From positions 1-64,000 of IMG/VR virus record IMGVR_UViG_3300006037_000008: 64,000 bases of DNA, one strand, 5' to 3'. The position numbers and the translations under genes are program-made. This DNA is from a virus. Below are positions 40,138 through 49,393 of the stretch, piece after piece; position 1 is the stretch's first letter, and each line of letters begins with the position of its first letter. The notes under the pieces are model-generated. The model was not told the origin of the DNA. It worked only from the letters and a program-made list of their open reading frames with translations, and did no database searches.

Positions 40138-41012
40138 GTCGCTTTCTCCACAGTCTTACGGAATTGATGGAAACCTGTCAGGTTGCCAGATTTTTCATTG
40201 CGATCCATCAACGGATAGCACTGGTGTTCTGTTGGGCTGGCGTGGATTGGGTGAGATCCTACCAACTTATCGAAGGTTGCCAGCTCCTTCTCATGGTTCG
40301 GCACTAAACCTTCCTGAGTCAAATAGCTGGTGCGAGCGCAACGAGCCGAGTCCAACTTGGCTAGATACTCTGGCTGCCCCTGATACTTGCGACGCTCCTG
40401 ATCGGTAATATAGGCATAATGCCAATTGGAAGCGTCCAGAGGATCGCTGTTGCTAACGATACGCGGTGCTTTGTCTTGGGCGGCACACTTCATCTTTAAG
40501 GACAGAGAAATGATCTCTGGCTGTGCTGCTTCATCAATCCGAAGCTCATAGAAGTTATCCCACTCGGTGGAGGTGATGACGGCAGTCACGTACAGATAGG
40601 GTTCGACAGGTCGATTCGCCCATTGCTTGTGTAAGCCAGCCTTAGTCAGACCTTTGGTGGTCATACTGGCAGTCTTCATGCCAAACCACCACCACAATTC
40701 ACAGCGTAGGGTTGCCCAGAGACCCAATTCTTCCGTAGAAGCCATGCCTGCCTTGTTGCTACCCCAGAAGAGAGGTTTGAAATACTTGTTCTTCAGATTG
40801 GCCAGCATTTTAAGTACCGGGATTGCCCGGCTGCTTGCAACGTTGCGTGAAAATTTTCGATGCGTATTTACTTCAGGTAAAATGATGCGAGGCATCCGCA
40901 CAAAGTGAGTTGAGACTTCTGCTCCTGTCTCTTTGCAGACACTACGCGAGAGACAAGTTACTTCGATACCATCATGTTCCAGATGCTTCTTTACATACTC
41001 AACAACATTCAT
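40125..41012 (-). CDS. thyX: Flavin-dependent thymidylate synthase (ThyX-like)
   Basis: The 295-residue protein carries the ThyX signature in the form ILPEVNTHRKFSRNVASSR (residues near 47-65), matching His-Arg-x-x-Ser-x-Asn-x-x-Ser-x-Arg. The C-terminal LDSARCARTSYL also fits family members. ThyX methylates dUMP with FAD and folate. The first position of the RHR motif is Thr here, as in some phage forms, so activity is likely but not certain. Its start overlaps the stop of the MazG-like gene, and nrdAB elsewhere in the genome makes a consistent dNTP supply set. Confidence 0.78.
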   Translation of the reverse strand: MNVVEYVKKHLEHDGIEVTCLSRSVCKETGAEVSTHFVRMPRIILPEVNTHRKFSRNVASSRAIPVLKMLANLKNKYFKPLFWGSNKAGMASTEELGLWATLRCELWWWFGMKTASMTTKGLTKAGLHKQWANRPVEPYLYVTAVITSTEWDNFYELRIDEAAQPEIISLSLKMKCAAQDKAPRIVSNSDPLDASNWHYAYITDQERRKYQGQPEYLAKLDSARCARTSYLTQEGLVPNHEKELATFDKLVGSHPIHASPTEHQCYPLMDRNEKSGNLTGFHQFRKTVEKATWKK

Positions 41013-41653
41013 CAGTATTTCTTCCCGTGTTCGCCCTTACGATTTTCGATCTTATGATCGGCCCGCTGCTTGTTATAAGCAACCTTGGCATCCAGAATCT
41101 CAAGCAGATTATTCTTAACCCCCAAACCCATACACTGTGGCATGCCGAGTAGATGGCAGATTGTCAGGGCAAGGTTCAGGTGAAACTCTGTCTCTTTGCC
41201 CTTACGATGCGCTTCCATACAGCGACTGATACTAGAATGGATGATGCAGTAGAGTTCATAAGGCAGGGTATTTTTAGCTTTGAGATTATAATCCTCTAGG
41301 CCCCCAAGCTGGTACTGGGTGTTGGTATCAAAGTCGAAATCCCCCTCCTCGGTGTCAAAGTACCAGTTTAACTTTTCAAGAACCTGCTCCGAGATTTTGA
41401 GACCCCCCACCAGATCGAATAGACGAATCAGCGCGTCTGCCACTTCCACGGCCCAGCACTCATACTGCGGCAGATGGTCGTCGGCCAAACCCGACATCAG
41501 CCCATCATAAGCTTCTGACACCTCGCTATGAACCAGACAGAGTAGCTCACCCACATTACGTTGCTTTGGTAGGCCAGTCTCTAGGTCAAGCCACCAATTG
41601 GCGTGGGCAGCATGGACAGAATCAATGCGAGCTTTAATTTGGGACAGTTTCAT
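41012..41653 (-). CDS. MazG-like nucleotide pyrophosphohydrolase
   Basis: The 213-residue protein shows the MazG pattern: Glu-x-x-x-Glu in CLVHSEVSEAYDGL (near residue 43) and Glu-x-x-Asp in AVEVADALIRLFDL (near 72). MazG-type enzymes hydrolyse NTPs or dNTPs to monophosphates and in phages may reset host alarmone or nucleotide levels. A second helical half (about 120-200) could be a repeat of the fold. It overlaps its neighbours by one to four bases, in an operon with thyX. Confidence 0.72.
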   Translation of the reverse strand: MKLSQIKARIDSVHAAHANWWLDLETGLPKQRNVGELLCLVHSEVSEAYDGLMSGLADDHLPQYECWAVEVADALIRLFDLVGGLKISEQVLEKLNWYFDTEEGDFDFDTNTQYQLGGLEDYNLKAKNTLPYELYCIIHSSISRCMEAHRKGKETEFHLNLALTICHLLGMPQCMGLGVKNNLLEILDAKVAYNKQRADHKIENRKGEHGKKY

Positions 41654-41910
41654 AGTTTCTCTTCCTCTAAAGGTTGGCTTGGCAGGATAGCCAACAAGTA
41701 CATCTCTTGCACCAATAATGCTTCGGTTTGACAGTTCAGCAGGACATGTAAAGCATCCTCCAAGTTGAAGACTACTGTGCAGCCTTCAGGCAGATCACTG
41801 TCAGAATGGGTTGCGATGATCTTACCTGATACAGTCACGCTCTCGCCCTTCGTGGCGTGTGACTGAGGGTCTTCGATTACAGCAACATAGCCGTACAGGG
41901 GGATAATCAT
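41650..41910 (-). CDS. Small GroES-like fold protein (putative)
   Basis: The 86-residue protein starts MIIPLYGYVAVIEDPQSH at ATG 41910, with GAGG upstream. The order IIPLYGYVAVIED, VTVSGKIIATHSDSDLPEGC TVVF and EMYLLAIL resembles the strand order of GroES/Cpn10, with a short mobile-loop-like segment (SHATKGESVT). Some phages carry such cochaperonins to fold capsid proteins. The likeness is by eye only. It lies between SbcC-like and MazG-like genes. Confidence 0.45.
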   Translation of the reverse strand: MIIPLYGYVAVIEDPQSHATKGESVTVSGKIIATHSDSDLPEGCTVVFNLEDALHVLLNCQTEALLVQEMYLLAILPSQPLEEEKL

Positions 41911-41920
41911 AATAATTTCC

Positions 41921-43702
41921 TCAAAGTTGAATGACGTGATCAACGTCATCTAGGGTTTTGTGACTGATGATGATCAACTGTTTAACAGTCTTTTTCAACA
42001 TCAATCGGAGTGCCTGAAGGGTTAAGCTGCTACGATTTTCGGTCATAGAAGCATCAACTTCATCAGCAATGAACACAGGGAAAACCCCTGTAGTCAGAAT
42101 CTGTGCAAGGCTTAATCTTAACGCAAGGTGGGCTATAGATTTACCTGAACCTGACAGAGCGTCAACAGAAGTGCCACCTACCAGTATATCCATTTCATCT
42201 GTCAGCTCCAGCTCTGTGTGAGTTCCATCAGACATCAGGCTTAGCAAAGAGCTGGCCACCTGATTTACATTAGGCAGCAGTTCAGATTTAATCTTGGCCA
42301 TCAGTTCAGTCAACACTAAAACCTCCAGCTTTAGTTCCTCGGCCTCAGTCTCTAACTCCCGGTGGCGTGCCGTCCATCCTTCTAAGGAACTCTGAGACTT
42401 CTCGAAGGCCACCCACTGGTGCTTCAGATCAATCTGGTGCTGGTACTGACTGGTCAAACTATTTTGCTCAGCCATCAATTTAGCAATAGTCTCCTCAGTC
42501 TCCTTCGAGTCGTAATTCAATTCAGCCAATTCTGTAGCCAGCCTTTCCCTCGCTTCCACCGATTGAGCGTGGGCGCTATGGGAAGCGATGGCCTCAACCT
42601 GCTCCCCAATCTGTTCCGAAGTGAATGGTTTCCCACAGTTTTTTATCAATTCTGATAGAGCCTCCCGATTTTTCACCAGTTCCAAATAGCTCTGGTTCTG
42701 CTGCTTCCATTGTTGGATTGAGAGGCTGGGTTGCGCAACAACTGCATCACCCAGTTGGCTCTTCAACTCCTTCAGCTTAACACCTCCCAGCGCAGTGAAG
42801 TGGCCACACGATTCGCAGCTGTGGCCACCCATCGCTTCCAGCTCTCTCTTCTGCTTCTGCATGGTGTAGTCGTGCCAGTCCTGCTCAAGCTGCCCCAGAG
42901 TGATTGTAGGTGGTTGGGCGTGGGGGTTCTTGATCTGGGCGGCCAGCCTACTTACATTGGCTCGGTGGTATTCAGCCTCTCTCGGATCGAAGTCAAAGGG
43001 CAGAGGTTTGGCTGCAATGATTCGACAATTGGCCAATTTCTGCGACAACCGTAAGTATTGATCTCGGTTACCTTGCAGCTCAATCAGCGCCCGATTACGT
43101 CCCTGCATCACTGAGCTGTAACTCTCGATCAACTGCTGATCGACCGACTTATCAGGCTCGAAAACCTTGGCGGGTCTCACGCTCTCTAAGCTGCGTAGGC
43201 TGCCAGAGAGGGTAGTAAGCTGAGCTTTATGCTGCTTGATCACCGTCTCAATGCCACTCAAGCCAACCACATTGTCGATGATCCTGCGGCGGTCTGCGGG
43301 TGTTAGACTAGACATCCGAGTAACATCAAACTGCTTACACAGGTTGGCCACATTAAAGACCTGCTGGTTAAAACCGAACAGTCGGTTGATAGTCTCGGTG
43401 ACTGGTTTGTTGCCTGACGCGATGATAGAACCATTGGTTTGAAGTTCGGCAAGGCTCAGCGTCCGATACAGAGTGTATTCCTGCCCAGCCACCTGAAAAT
43501 AAAGTGAAACTGAGGTGGCTTTGCTATAGGTGTTGGCAGGCAGACGTAAGGCACTGCTACCAAATAGGGCAAAGCCAATTGCCTCTATCAGTAGTGATTT
43601 ACCCGCCTCATTTTCACCGCAGATGTGATTCACACCCTCAGTAAATTCAACATGAACCTCTTTGTGTTTAACAAAGTGCTTGAGGTAGAGACTGTTAATC
43701 AT
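41921..43702 (-). CDS. SbcC/Rad50-like recombination ATPase (T4 gp46-like)
   Basis: The 593-residue protein has Walker A GENEAGKSLLIEAIGF near residue 31, a coiled coil with the zinc-hook SCESCGHF near 295, the ABC signature LSGSGKSIAHLALRLSL near 505, Walker B VFIADEVDAS near 545, and the H-loop IISHKTL near 582. With its Mre11-like partner it processes DNA ends for recombination-dependent replication. ATG 43702 with GAGG upstream is the start, overlapping the partner gene by eight bases. It is shorter than cellular SbcC, as usual in phages. Confidence 0.9.
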   Translation of the reverse strand: MINSLYLKHFVKHKEVHVEFTEGVNHICGENEAGKSLLIEAIGFALFGSSALRLPANTYSKATSVSLYFQVAGQEYTLYRTLSLAELQTNGSIIASGNKPVTETINRLFGFNQQVFNVANLCKQFDVTRMSSLTPADRRRIIDNVVGLSGIETVIKQHKAQLTTLSGSLRSLESVRPAKVFEPDKSVDQQLIESYSSVMQGRNRALIELQGNRDQYLRLSQKLANCRIIAAKPLPFDFDPREAEYHRANVSRLAAQIKNPHAQPPTITLGQLEQDWHDYTMQKQKRELEAMGGHSCESCGHFTALGGVKLKELKSQLGDAVVAQPSLSIQQWKQQNQSYLELVKNREALSELIKNCGKPFTSEQIGEQVEAIASHSAHAQSVEARERLATELAELNYDSKETEETIAKLMAEQNSLTSQYQHQIDLKHQWVAFEKSQSSLEGWTARHRELETEAEELKLEVLVLTELMAKIKSELLPNVNQVASSLLSLMSDGTHTELELTDEMDILVGGTSVDALSGSGKSIAHLALRLSLAQILTTGVFPVFIADEVDASMTENRSSLTLQALRLMLKKTVKQLIIISHKTLDDVDHVIQL

Positions 43703-44633
43703 TGTTTGCTTCCTCAATCATATCTTGCAAGGCCACGATTCGATGTTCAGGCAGGCCACGCGCCAACCCAATCTCACGCAAAAGAGAATTGGTAGAATAA
43801 TTGGCCACCTCAAGCACCAAATCTTGTGCCTCAATTGTCTGTGGTTTCTTCAGTTGCAGCGCCAGACATTTGAAGTCCTCTAGGCCAGACAGGTCTTCAC
43901 CCAACACCCGAACAAAATGTTCCGAGTATTTTTCTGGGTCTTCCAGTAACTGCTGCTTGGTCAGGGTGATAAACAGTTGCTGCTCAGGATCTTCGGCGTG
44001 CGTGTAGGGTAGCAGGGAGCCTGTGCCAATGTATTCCAGAGATCCGTACCAACCTTGGTACGGTTTGTGCTCATGGCCATTGATCACCCGCTTCACCCCC
44101 CGTGCTTCCAATTCGGTGAAGGGGATTACATTCTGACTGCCCGAACCATAATCTAGTCGGTCAAGATGGGTCACAATCACCTCTGGCCGCAGCCCCTCCA
44201 GTTGCTCCAGCAGCGTTTTCTTAAAGCTCCAGCCACACAGCGCAAGCTTACCATCGTAGAACAACATCGGCTCTTCACGCACGCAGCGGGAGGCAATAGG
44301 GGTGTGTTGCAGAAGGTCAAACGAAGACTTGTCCAGATCGCTCTTGGACTCATCGTGATTACCACGCAAGACCCAAGTGTTGGGAGAATCCAACAGCTCA
44401 ATCATCTGCATGATGACCCACTCTGGGACATGCGGTTTGTCAAACAAGTCACCCACCACACAGCGGTATTTGGCTGGAACCTGCATCAACTCCTTGAATT
44501 TTTCAAACTGCTTGATGGCCAGAGCCTTCTGGGTTTGAGGTGATACCTGAGAAAACTGACGACCCATATGAGGGTCGCCGATAAACTGCCAGTCATCACC
44601 GAATAGCTTAATCTTCGGGTTGCGCTCGAACAT
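43695..44633 (-). CDS. SbcD/Mre11-like nuclease (T4 gp47-like)
   Basis: The 312-residue metallophosphoesterase has all core motifs: FIGDPHMG (near 17), VVGDLFD (near 60), LRGNHDES (near 94), VTHLDRL (near 157) and INGHEHKPY (near 181). It forms a nuclease complex with the downstream SbcC-like ATPase. It overlaps the upstream exonuclease gene by 26 bases, so the three are translated together. Confidence 0.9.
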   Translation of the reverse strand: MFERNPKIKLFGDDWQFIGDPHMGRQFSQVSPQTQKALAIKQFEKFKELMQVPAKYRCVVGDLFDKPHVPEWVIMQMIELLDSPNTWVLRGNHDESKSDLDKSSFDLLQHTPIASRCVREEPMLFYDGKLALCGWSFKKTLLEQLEGLRPEVIVTHLDRLDYGSGSQNVIPFTELEARGVKRVINGHEHKPYQGWYGSLEYIGTGSLLPYTHAEDPEQQLFITLTKQQLLEDPEKYSEHFVRVLGEDLSGLEDFKCLALQLKKPQTIEAQDLVLEVANYSTNSLLREIGLARGLPEHRIVALQDMIEEANND

Positions 44634-45189
44634 AATTTTGCACCGTGAATAACCAGTCTAATTGCCATTGGCAGTCTGCCAATGAACTGTGAGCGTCGGT
44701 ACGTTCAGGCTTTAACTTTTCGTAAAGGTCACGATCAAAGTTTAAAAGTCCAGCACAGTAGCTCCACATATCTAGCGTAATATAGTACGGAAAGGGACAA
44801 TAAACCCCGACATCTTTGTACAGACCTTGTAAGAACATAAAATCGAAATGCAGAGGTTTAGACCAGAATACTGCCTTACCAAAAGGATCGCGGTGTTTTA
44901 GGACGTAATCGTTCAGTTCCTGCAAAGCTTTTAGATTATCGAATGCTGGGTCCAGAAAGTTCTTGAAGACTGACTGCTTAATCTCTTTTGGTTGCCCTGA
45001 CCACCAACCGATTGTTTGAGGGTCTGCCACCCTATTAGCTTGGTTGCGACCCATGTTTACGGTTAAGCCTACATCTCTCTCCTGAGTGATCGGGTCAAAG
45101 GCAACGATTGAAATTTCTACCACATGATTAAGGTCTGGTCGAGTTCCTGTAGTCTCAAGATCGACCATGAAAGAGTTTAAGCAGCGCAT
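44608..45189 (-). CDS. DEDD-type 3'-5' exonuclease
   Basis: The 193-residue protein has Exo I VDLETTGTRP (near residue 9), Exo II-like FWSKPLHFDFMFLQ (near 108), and Exo III DAHSSLADCQWQL (near 166; His then Asp). It resembles exonuclease VIII/ExoX-type enzymes in phages. It would trim DNA or RNA in the recombination and replication block. It overlaps both neighbours (26 and 35 bases). Confidence 0.82.
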   Translation of the reverse strand: MRCLNSFMVDLETTGTRPDLNHVVEISIVAFDPITQERDVGLTVNMGRNQANRVADPQTIGWWSGQPKEIKQSVFKNFLDPAFDNLKALQELNDYVLKHRDPFGKAVFWSKPLHFDFMFLQGLYKDVGVYCPFPYYITLDMWSYCAGLLNFDRDLYEKLKPERTDAHSSLADCQWQLDWLFTVQNYVRAQPED

Positions 45190-45619
45190 CGGCGGTTCCT
45201 AAAGAAAAAGAGTAAGGTTTCAATTCTGCTTCAGACAGGGACTTTTTACCCTTGTCTTTAGCTTCGAGTAATACTGAAGAGTCTACCATAAATATCTGGT
45301 TGCTTTGAATGTGCTGGAAGATAATTACATAGGGACTGCGATTCCTTTTAGCTTTCAACATCCCATTCCACTGACCTTTTCTAATCCGACTGAAACCTAA
45401 AGTAGGCTTGGTGGTTGCATTGGTCTCTTTACACTCAACATATATTGTTAATTGGTGAAGGACAACCAAGAAGTCGCAAGGGCGAACTTCCTCATATTCT
45501 CCCGTGTCGCTTTTATCTCTGAGTCGAATAATGTCCGCACCATAAGCTGAGCCATGTTTGGTGAAATAGAGCATCGAATCCTTCTCTGTTTTCTTCCCTG
45601 TACAACGAATAGCAGCCAT
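45155..45619 (-). CDS. RecU-like Holliday junction resolvase (PD-(D/E)xK nuclease)
   Basis: The 154-residue protein has the nuclease core CDFLVVLHQLTIYVECKET (Asp, then Glu-x-Lys, near residues 48-66). SAYGADIIRLRDK precedes it, and RKGQWNGMLKAKRNRSPYVI follows, a typical RecU-like helix and strand. Such enzymes resolve branched DNA before packaging. It starts just downstream of a terminator (45637-45662) and is followed by the 3'-5' exonuclease gene. Confidence 0.72.
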   Translation of the reverse strand: MAAIRCTGKKTEKDSMLYFTKHGSAYGADIIRLRDKSDTGEYEEVRPCDFLVVLHQLTIYVECKETNATTKPTLGFSRIRKGQWNGMLKAKRNRSPYVIIFQHIQSNQIFMVDSSVLLEAKDKGKKSLSEAELKPYSFSLGTADALLKLFHGRS

Positions 45620-45636
45620 AAAAACTCCAGATAAAA

Positions 45637-45662
45637 ATAAACCCGCACTTGGCGGGTTTATT
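45637..45662 (-). terminator. Terminator between the winged-helix gene and the resolvase gene
   Basis: AATAAACCCGC and GCGGGTTTATT pair around a short loop with T-rich ends on both sides. Confidence 0.75.
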
Positions 45663-45678
45663 CTAGCACGGCAGAGGT

Positions 45679-46020
45679 TTATGCTGCTTCGACTTCTTGC
45701 TGAACAACTGGCCGACCAAGAATATAGGTACTCTTGGTACCAGCCACCTTGGTGACTTTGCCTTGTTCAACCAGCGAGCGTAAAGCAGTGGCTGCACTGG
45801 TACGCTTGATAGTTAAACCCAGAACTGCATGTGCCAGAATGATTGCCTCATCAATGGTAAATTGTGGCGGTACTGCTGGACCCGCTTCTTCAAACGCCTC
45901 AGTCAGCATACCAAACAGTTGACCTGCAATCGTGGTGTCTGGACGCTCTGAACTCAGATTGAGTTTCACTTCGTCAGGCAAAGTGGAGGTGTCGATGTCA
46001 AGATGGTCAAGAATGCTCAT
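45679..46020 (-). CDS. Winged-helix protein, 113 residues
   Basis: The C-terminal part (about 48-100) reads PPQFTIDEAIILAHAVLGLT, then TSAATALRSLVEQGKVTKV and GTKSTYILGRP. This is a winged-helix pattern with the recognition helix ATALRSLVEQG and a small wing. The N-terminus is acidic and flexible. A role as a middle-gene regulator or DNA-bound accessory factor is plausible. It lies between polymerase-linked genes and a terminator. Confidence 0.6.
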   Translation of the reverse strand: MSILDHLDIDTSTLPDEVKLNLSSERPDTTIAGQLFGMLTEAFEEAGPAVPPQFTIDEAIILAHAVLGLTIKRTSAATALRSLVEQGKVTKVAGTKSTYILGRPVVQQEVEAA

Positions 46021-46095
46021 GGTATTTCCTCAGTAAACAGGTGATGGAACTTTAATGGAGGGGGCATACTAGCCTAAGTTACTAGGTTCTGCAAG

Positions 46096-46308
46096 CTAAA
46101 ACAGACCCCTAGCCTTCTGTCGAATCAGCTTCTCATGGTCTTCGGCGCACTCCTTGCAACAATAGAGAGCACCTTTCGCTGCCTCCTCACCACACCAATG
46201 ACAGTAACCAGTTGTGTTGCGGCTAGGCACGCCCAAAATCTTGCTCAAAGATTCTTGCAAAGCAATATCCAGCGCTTGCTGGTCAATTTCTTCATCACGT
46301 TCCGACAT
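46096..46308 (-). CDS. Small zinc-ribbon protein, 70 residues
   Basis: ATG 46308 has AAGG upstream. The protein has a helical acidic start (MSERDEEIDQQALDIALQES) and four cysteines in YCHWCGEEAAKGALYCCKEC AED, which likely bind zinc. It has the look of DksA/TraR-type or DUF2116-type small zinc proteins, but the spacing is shorter than in DksA. It may modulate RNA polymerase or another enzyme; this is not certain. Confidence 0.6.
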   Translation of the reverse strand: MSERDEEIDQQALDIALQESLSKILGVPSRNTTGYCHWCGEEAAKGALYCCKECAEDHEKLIRQKARGLF

Positions 46309-46445
46309 ATAAAACCTTTCAGATTCAACCCAAAAAAGAACCATTGCGATATTCTGCAATGGCTTAGGAAAAGTATCCAGACCGAGAGTTTACACGCAAA
46401 GAACCCACACTTGCAAGCAGGGGTGCGGGTCATATTCCGAGTATT

Positions 46446-48992
46446 CTACCCTCGGCTACTCAGGTAGTCAATGATCAACTGGCGTTCCTCCTGAGTAGCT
46501 GCCTTGCCCTTGCGAGACTTATCCAAGAACGGTAATTCAGGCATCTCCATCAACTCAATCTGGCCAAACTTCGCCTTAACCGGATGGTAAGGTTGGAAGG
46601 TGTAGCCAATGGCGATTGAAGAATCCAGTTTTAGATTGTTGACCACCCCGCGACCATCAATCATCTCCTCATAGAGCAAGTCCATCACGGCCAGACAATC
46701 TCGCTTATGCACGGAGAATAAAACTTCATCGTGGATCAAACATAGAAAACGAGCCTCATAGTTGGTCTTGCTCAGTCTATTCACCATAGAGATGATCGCA
46801 CGCTTAGCCAGTGTTGCACACGAGCCTTGAATCATGGCATTCACCCCCTGATTACCTGCCCTTTGCTGGATCTTGCGGATGGCCAAGCGTCCGTAGTTAG
46901 TCGCTGCATCTGAACCGAGAGAATCAAAAATGTCTCGCATCATATCAGCCCAGCGGTCTGTGGCTTCAATCCGAACCCGCCGATGACGATCCGGTAATTC
47001 AACGTAGCCTTGCTGTGCCAGTGTTTGAATTGTGCCTACCCGCCACTGCTCACCAACATAGAAGCGCGAGATGTAGCCATCCACCGCCCTCTTGGTACGC
47101 TCCATATCCCAGCCCATGTTCTTGGCTGTTGTGCCGAGCCAGCCAGAATACCAGTAACCGAAGTTTGAACCCTTGCCCACATTCTTGCGCAGCTCCTTGG
47201 CATCGGGGTGCTTATGAAATTCCTCCAGATACATATCCATACAACCTGCTGCAGCTGCGCTGTGCAAATCTTCATGTGGCAATTGCCCATAGGCTTTGGC
47301 GAACTCCGGATCACCCGAAAACTCACCAATCAATACGAGTTCTACAGCCGACCAGTCTAGGCTCAGGAGTAGGTGGTCAGGATTGTCGGCCTGATAGTAA
47401 CTGCGAACATAGGCGGTTTCACTATACTTCGCCACCTGCTGAGGTGAGGGATTTTGCCCTGCAGTTCTTCGTGTGGCCAGAAGTGAAGTCAAGACAGGAT
47501 ACATTCGGACTGTCTCAGGATCGGACAGGAGGATGTAGGGTGTGACGTAGAGCTTCATGGCCTGTTCGATGACTCCCAATCGCTTGTAGAGTGCCAAGAT
47601 TGGATGGTCTCCCATCTCGTCCCGTGCTTCCGCATCCGATTGAACCTTACCCCGCTCAACCTTGATGGGCAGACCAAACACAACATGCAACACATAACGC
47701 ATGGCCATGTAATGGTTGAGGGAGAGTTGAGCTGGAGTTTTTGATCCACTCCCCTTCTCATCTTCCCACCAGGCGTTGCCAGTGGCACAACGTACTTGGG
47801 TACATAGTTCCAGCTCAGATACGTTGTCAGGCTGTGCCAACCAATTGGTGAGTAGCTGATGATATTTGGAATGTGCAGCCAGCTTGTACCAAGAATCATA
47901 CCTAGCCAGCTGGGTGTTGAACGGGGGCAGTTCAGAGACGGCAGGTCTGAGCAGCTCCTTAAACTTCACCAGAAGCTCAGCCACCTCGGTGCGATTGATG
48001 CCTCGGCGTTCATAGATCGCGGGTAAATTTACACTCATTCCCTCCTGCCACAGCTTCCCGAAAATGTGACACATCGGGTTTTCCTGCTCCAAATAAGTCT
48101 GGATGACAGGTCGATTACGGCCAGCCACCCAGTTAATTGTCTGCATAAACAACTGATAGCACCAGTAAGCATCCTCGCAACCGTAAGATAGGACTTCCTG
48201 CCCCGTCAGGGCTGCCATGTGTGGTTTGTTCCCCAACGTCTTATCGAAATCATCCATCTGGTGATTGAACCAAGATTTGATGGCCTTCTTCAGACCATAG
48301 CCATAGCTGATCGACTTGATGATCCCGTTGTAAGACCATGCTGAGTCTGAGGTCTTGCCAATAAACTTGTTGAGGACTGTATACTGCTTGGGTGTGAGAT
48401 CGCTTGCATTCACCGCCTCGTGAAAATACTGGTTGATCTCAGGCATTAAGGTTCGCAGACCTTGATAGAGGGCAGGTCTCAACTTCTCAATAGGGAACTC
48501 ATCAGGCCCATAAGCACTAACTAACAACTGCATGGAACACAGGTAGTTTGTGATGTCGTAGTTGAGCGTGGCCAGATGTGCAGCGATCTCATAGGCTGCA
48601 TTGTGAATAATCAGCTTCTGCTTGTTCTGCTTGGTTAGTTCCAGTAGTTCAATCAAAAGACTATGGTCTAATCGGTTCTCTACATCAGCATGAAAGAAGT
48701 TGAGATAGTAAACTCGATAAGGATCTACCCTGCCGAAGTAGAAGGATGCACCTGTGATTACGCTTCGGCGATGATCAAAGATCAGCTTCTTGCCTTTCTT
48801 GAAACCTTCCGAATCTATATTCATCAGCTTGACAAGACCCGCGTGCGGTTCCTGATAACTCTCGATGTCAAAACCAATATAGCCTTGTGCGTCTTTGCAG
48901 CAGCCGATCAGATGATCACGATATTGATCAATGTTTGTTAAATCAACCAGTATTTTTTGTACTTGGTCGATGGGTGGGGAGGCTATAAACAT
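46446..48992 (-). CDS. DNA polymerase, family A, with 3'-5' exonuclease
   Basis: The 848-residue replicative enzyme has Exo I YIGFDIESYQ near residue 38, motif A LLSLDWSAVELVLIGEFSGD near 543, motif B RKNVGKGSNFGYWYSGW near 604, and motif C LCLIHDEVLFSV near 750. It belongs to phage T7-type or SPO1-type Pol I enzymes. It is preceded by a terminator and the FEN-type exonuclease gene. A phage-coded polymerase, primase-helicase and nucleases mean replication is largely self-supplied. Confidence 0.93.
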   Translation of the reverse strand: MFIASPPIDQVQKILVDLTNIDQYRDHLIGCCKDAQGYIGFDIESYQEPHAGLVKLMNIDSEGFKKGKKLIFDHRRSVITGASFYFGRVDPYRVYYLNFFHADVENRLDHSLLIELLELTKQNKQKLIIHNAAYEIAAHLATLNYDITNYLCSMQLLVSAYGPDEFPIEKLRPALYQGLRTLMPEINQYFHEAVNASDLTPKQYTVLNKFIGKTSDSAWSYNGIIKSISYGYGLKKAIKSWFNHQMDDFDKTLGNKPHMAALTGQEVLSYGCEDAYWCYQLFMQTINWVAGRNRPVIQTYLEQENPMCHIFGKLWQEGMSVNLPAIYERRGINRTEVAELLVKFKELLRPAVSELPPFNTQLARYDSWYKLAAHSKYHQLLTNWLAQPDNVSELELCTQVRCATGNAWWEDEKGSGSKTPAQLSLNHYMAMRYVLHVVFGLPIKVERGKVQSDAEARDEMGDHPILALYKRLGVIEQAMKLYVTPYILLSDPETVRMYPVLTSLLATRRTAGQNPSPQQVAKYSETAYVRSYYQADNPDHLLLSLDWSAVELVLIGEFSGDPEFAKAYGQLPHEDLHSAAAAGCMDMYLEEFHKHPDAKELRKNVGKGSNFGYWYSGWLGTTAKNMGWDMERTKRAVDGYISRFYVGEQWRVGTIQTLAQQGYVELPDRHRRVRIEATDRWADMMRDIFDSLGSDAATNYGRLAIRKIQQRAGNQGVNAMIQGSCATLAKRAIISMVNRLSKTNYEARFLCLIHDEVLFSVHKRDCLAVMDLLYEEMIDGRGVVNNLKLDSSIAIGYTFQPYHPVKAKFGQIELMEMPELPFLDKSRKGKAATQEERQLIIDYLSSRG

Positions 48993-49008
48993 TTCTCGCT
49001 CCTAAAGC

Positions 49009-49029
49009 AAAGACCCCGTAAGGGGTCTT
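49009..49029 (-). terminator. Terminator upstream of the polymerase gene
   Basis: AAGACCCC and GGGGTCTT pair around GTAA-like loop bases. It follows the stop of the 115-residue gene on the minus strand and probably reduces readthrough into the polymerase gene. Confidence 0.7.
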
Positions 49030-49045
49030 CTATATTTCGGCCTAA

Positions 49046-49393
49046 CTAGGTACTAAGCTTGGCCAGTTTATGGAACAACTCAAACATCTCTGCCTGATCC
49101 GCCCCTTTAGTTTCTGTATATGGGTGAAGGGTCACCCCACCAATGGTCCAGTATTTACCAAACGTGCTGTAACGAGCACGCGGATATTTCTTGGCCACTC
49201 GTTTGCGGTTAATCAGAAGGGCTAGGTCTTGCAGAACCTTTTGACCATCCTGATTGAAGGCGTAGAGAATCTTCACACCCCCATCAATCAAGACCGACAT
49301 AGCCTCTGAGTTCTCTACGGTGGCTTGTGGTTCTTCAACAGGCTCGATGATCTTGGTGATCTCAGGAGTGTTAGACTTTAGATCCGCTGACAT
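49046..49393 (-). CDS. Hypothetical protein, 115 residues
   Basis: ATG 49393 is chosen because GAGAG lies upstream; it overlaps the exonuclease gene by 23 bases. The acidic N-terminus (EITKIIEPVEEPQATVE) is followed by a compact part with VKILYAFNQDGQKVLQDLAL and ARYSTFGKYWTIGGVTLHPY. The family is unknown. Its place between FEN-type exonuclease and polymerase suggests a replication accessory factor. Confidence 0.6.
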   Translation of the reverse strand: MSADLKSNTPEITKIIEPVEEPQATVENSEAMSVLIDGGVKILYAFNQDGQKVLQDLALLINRKRVAKKYPRARYSTFGKYWTIGGVTLHPYTETKGADQAEMFELFHKLAKLST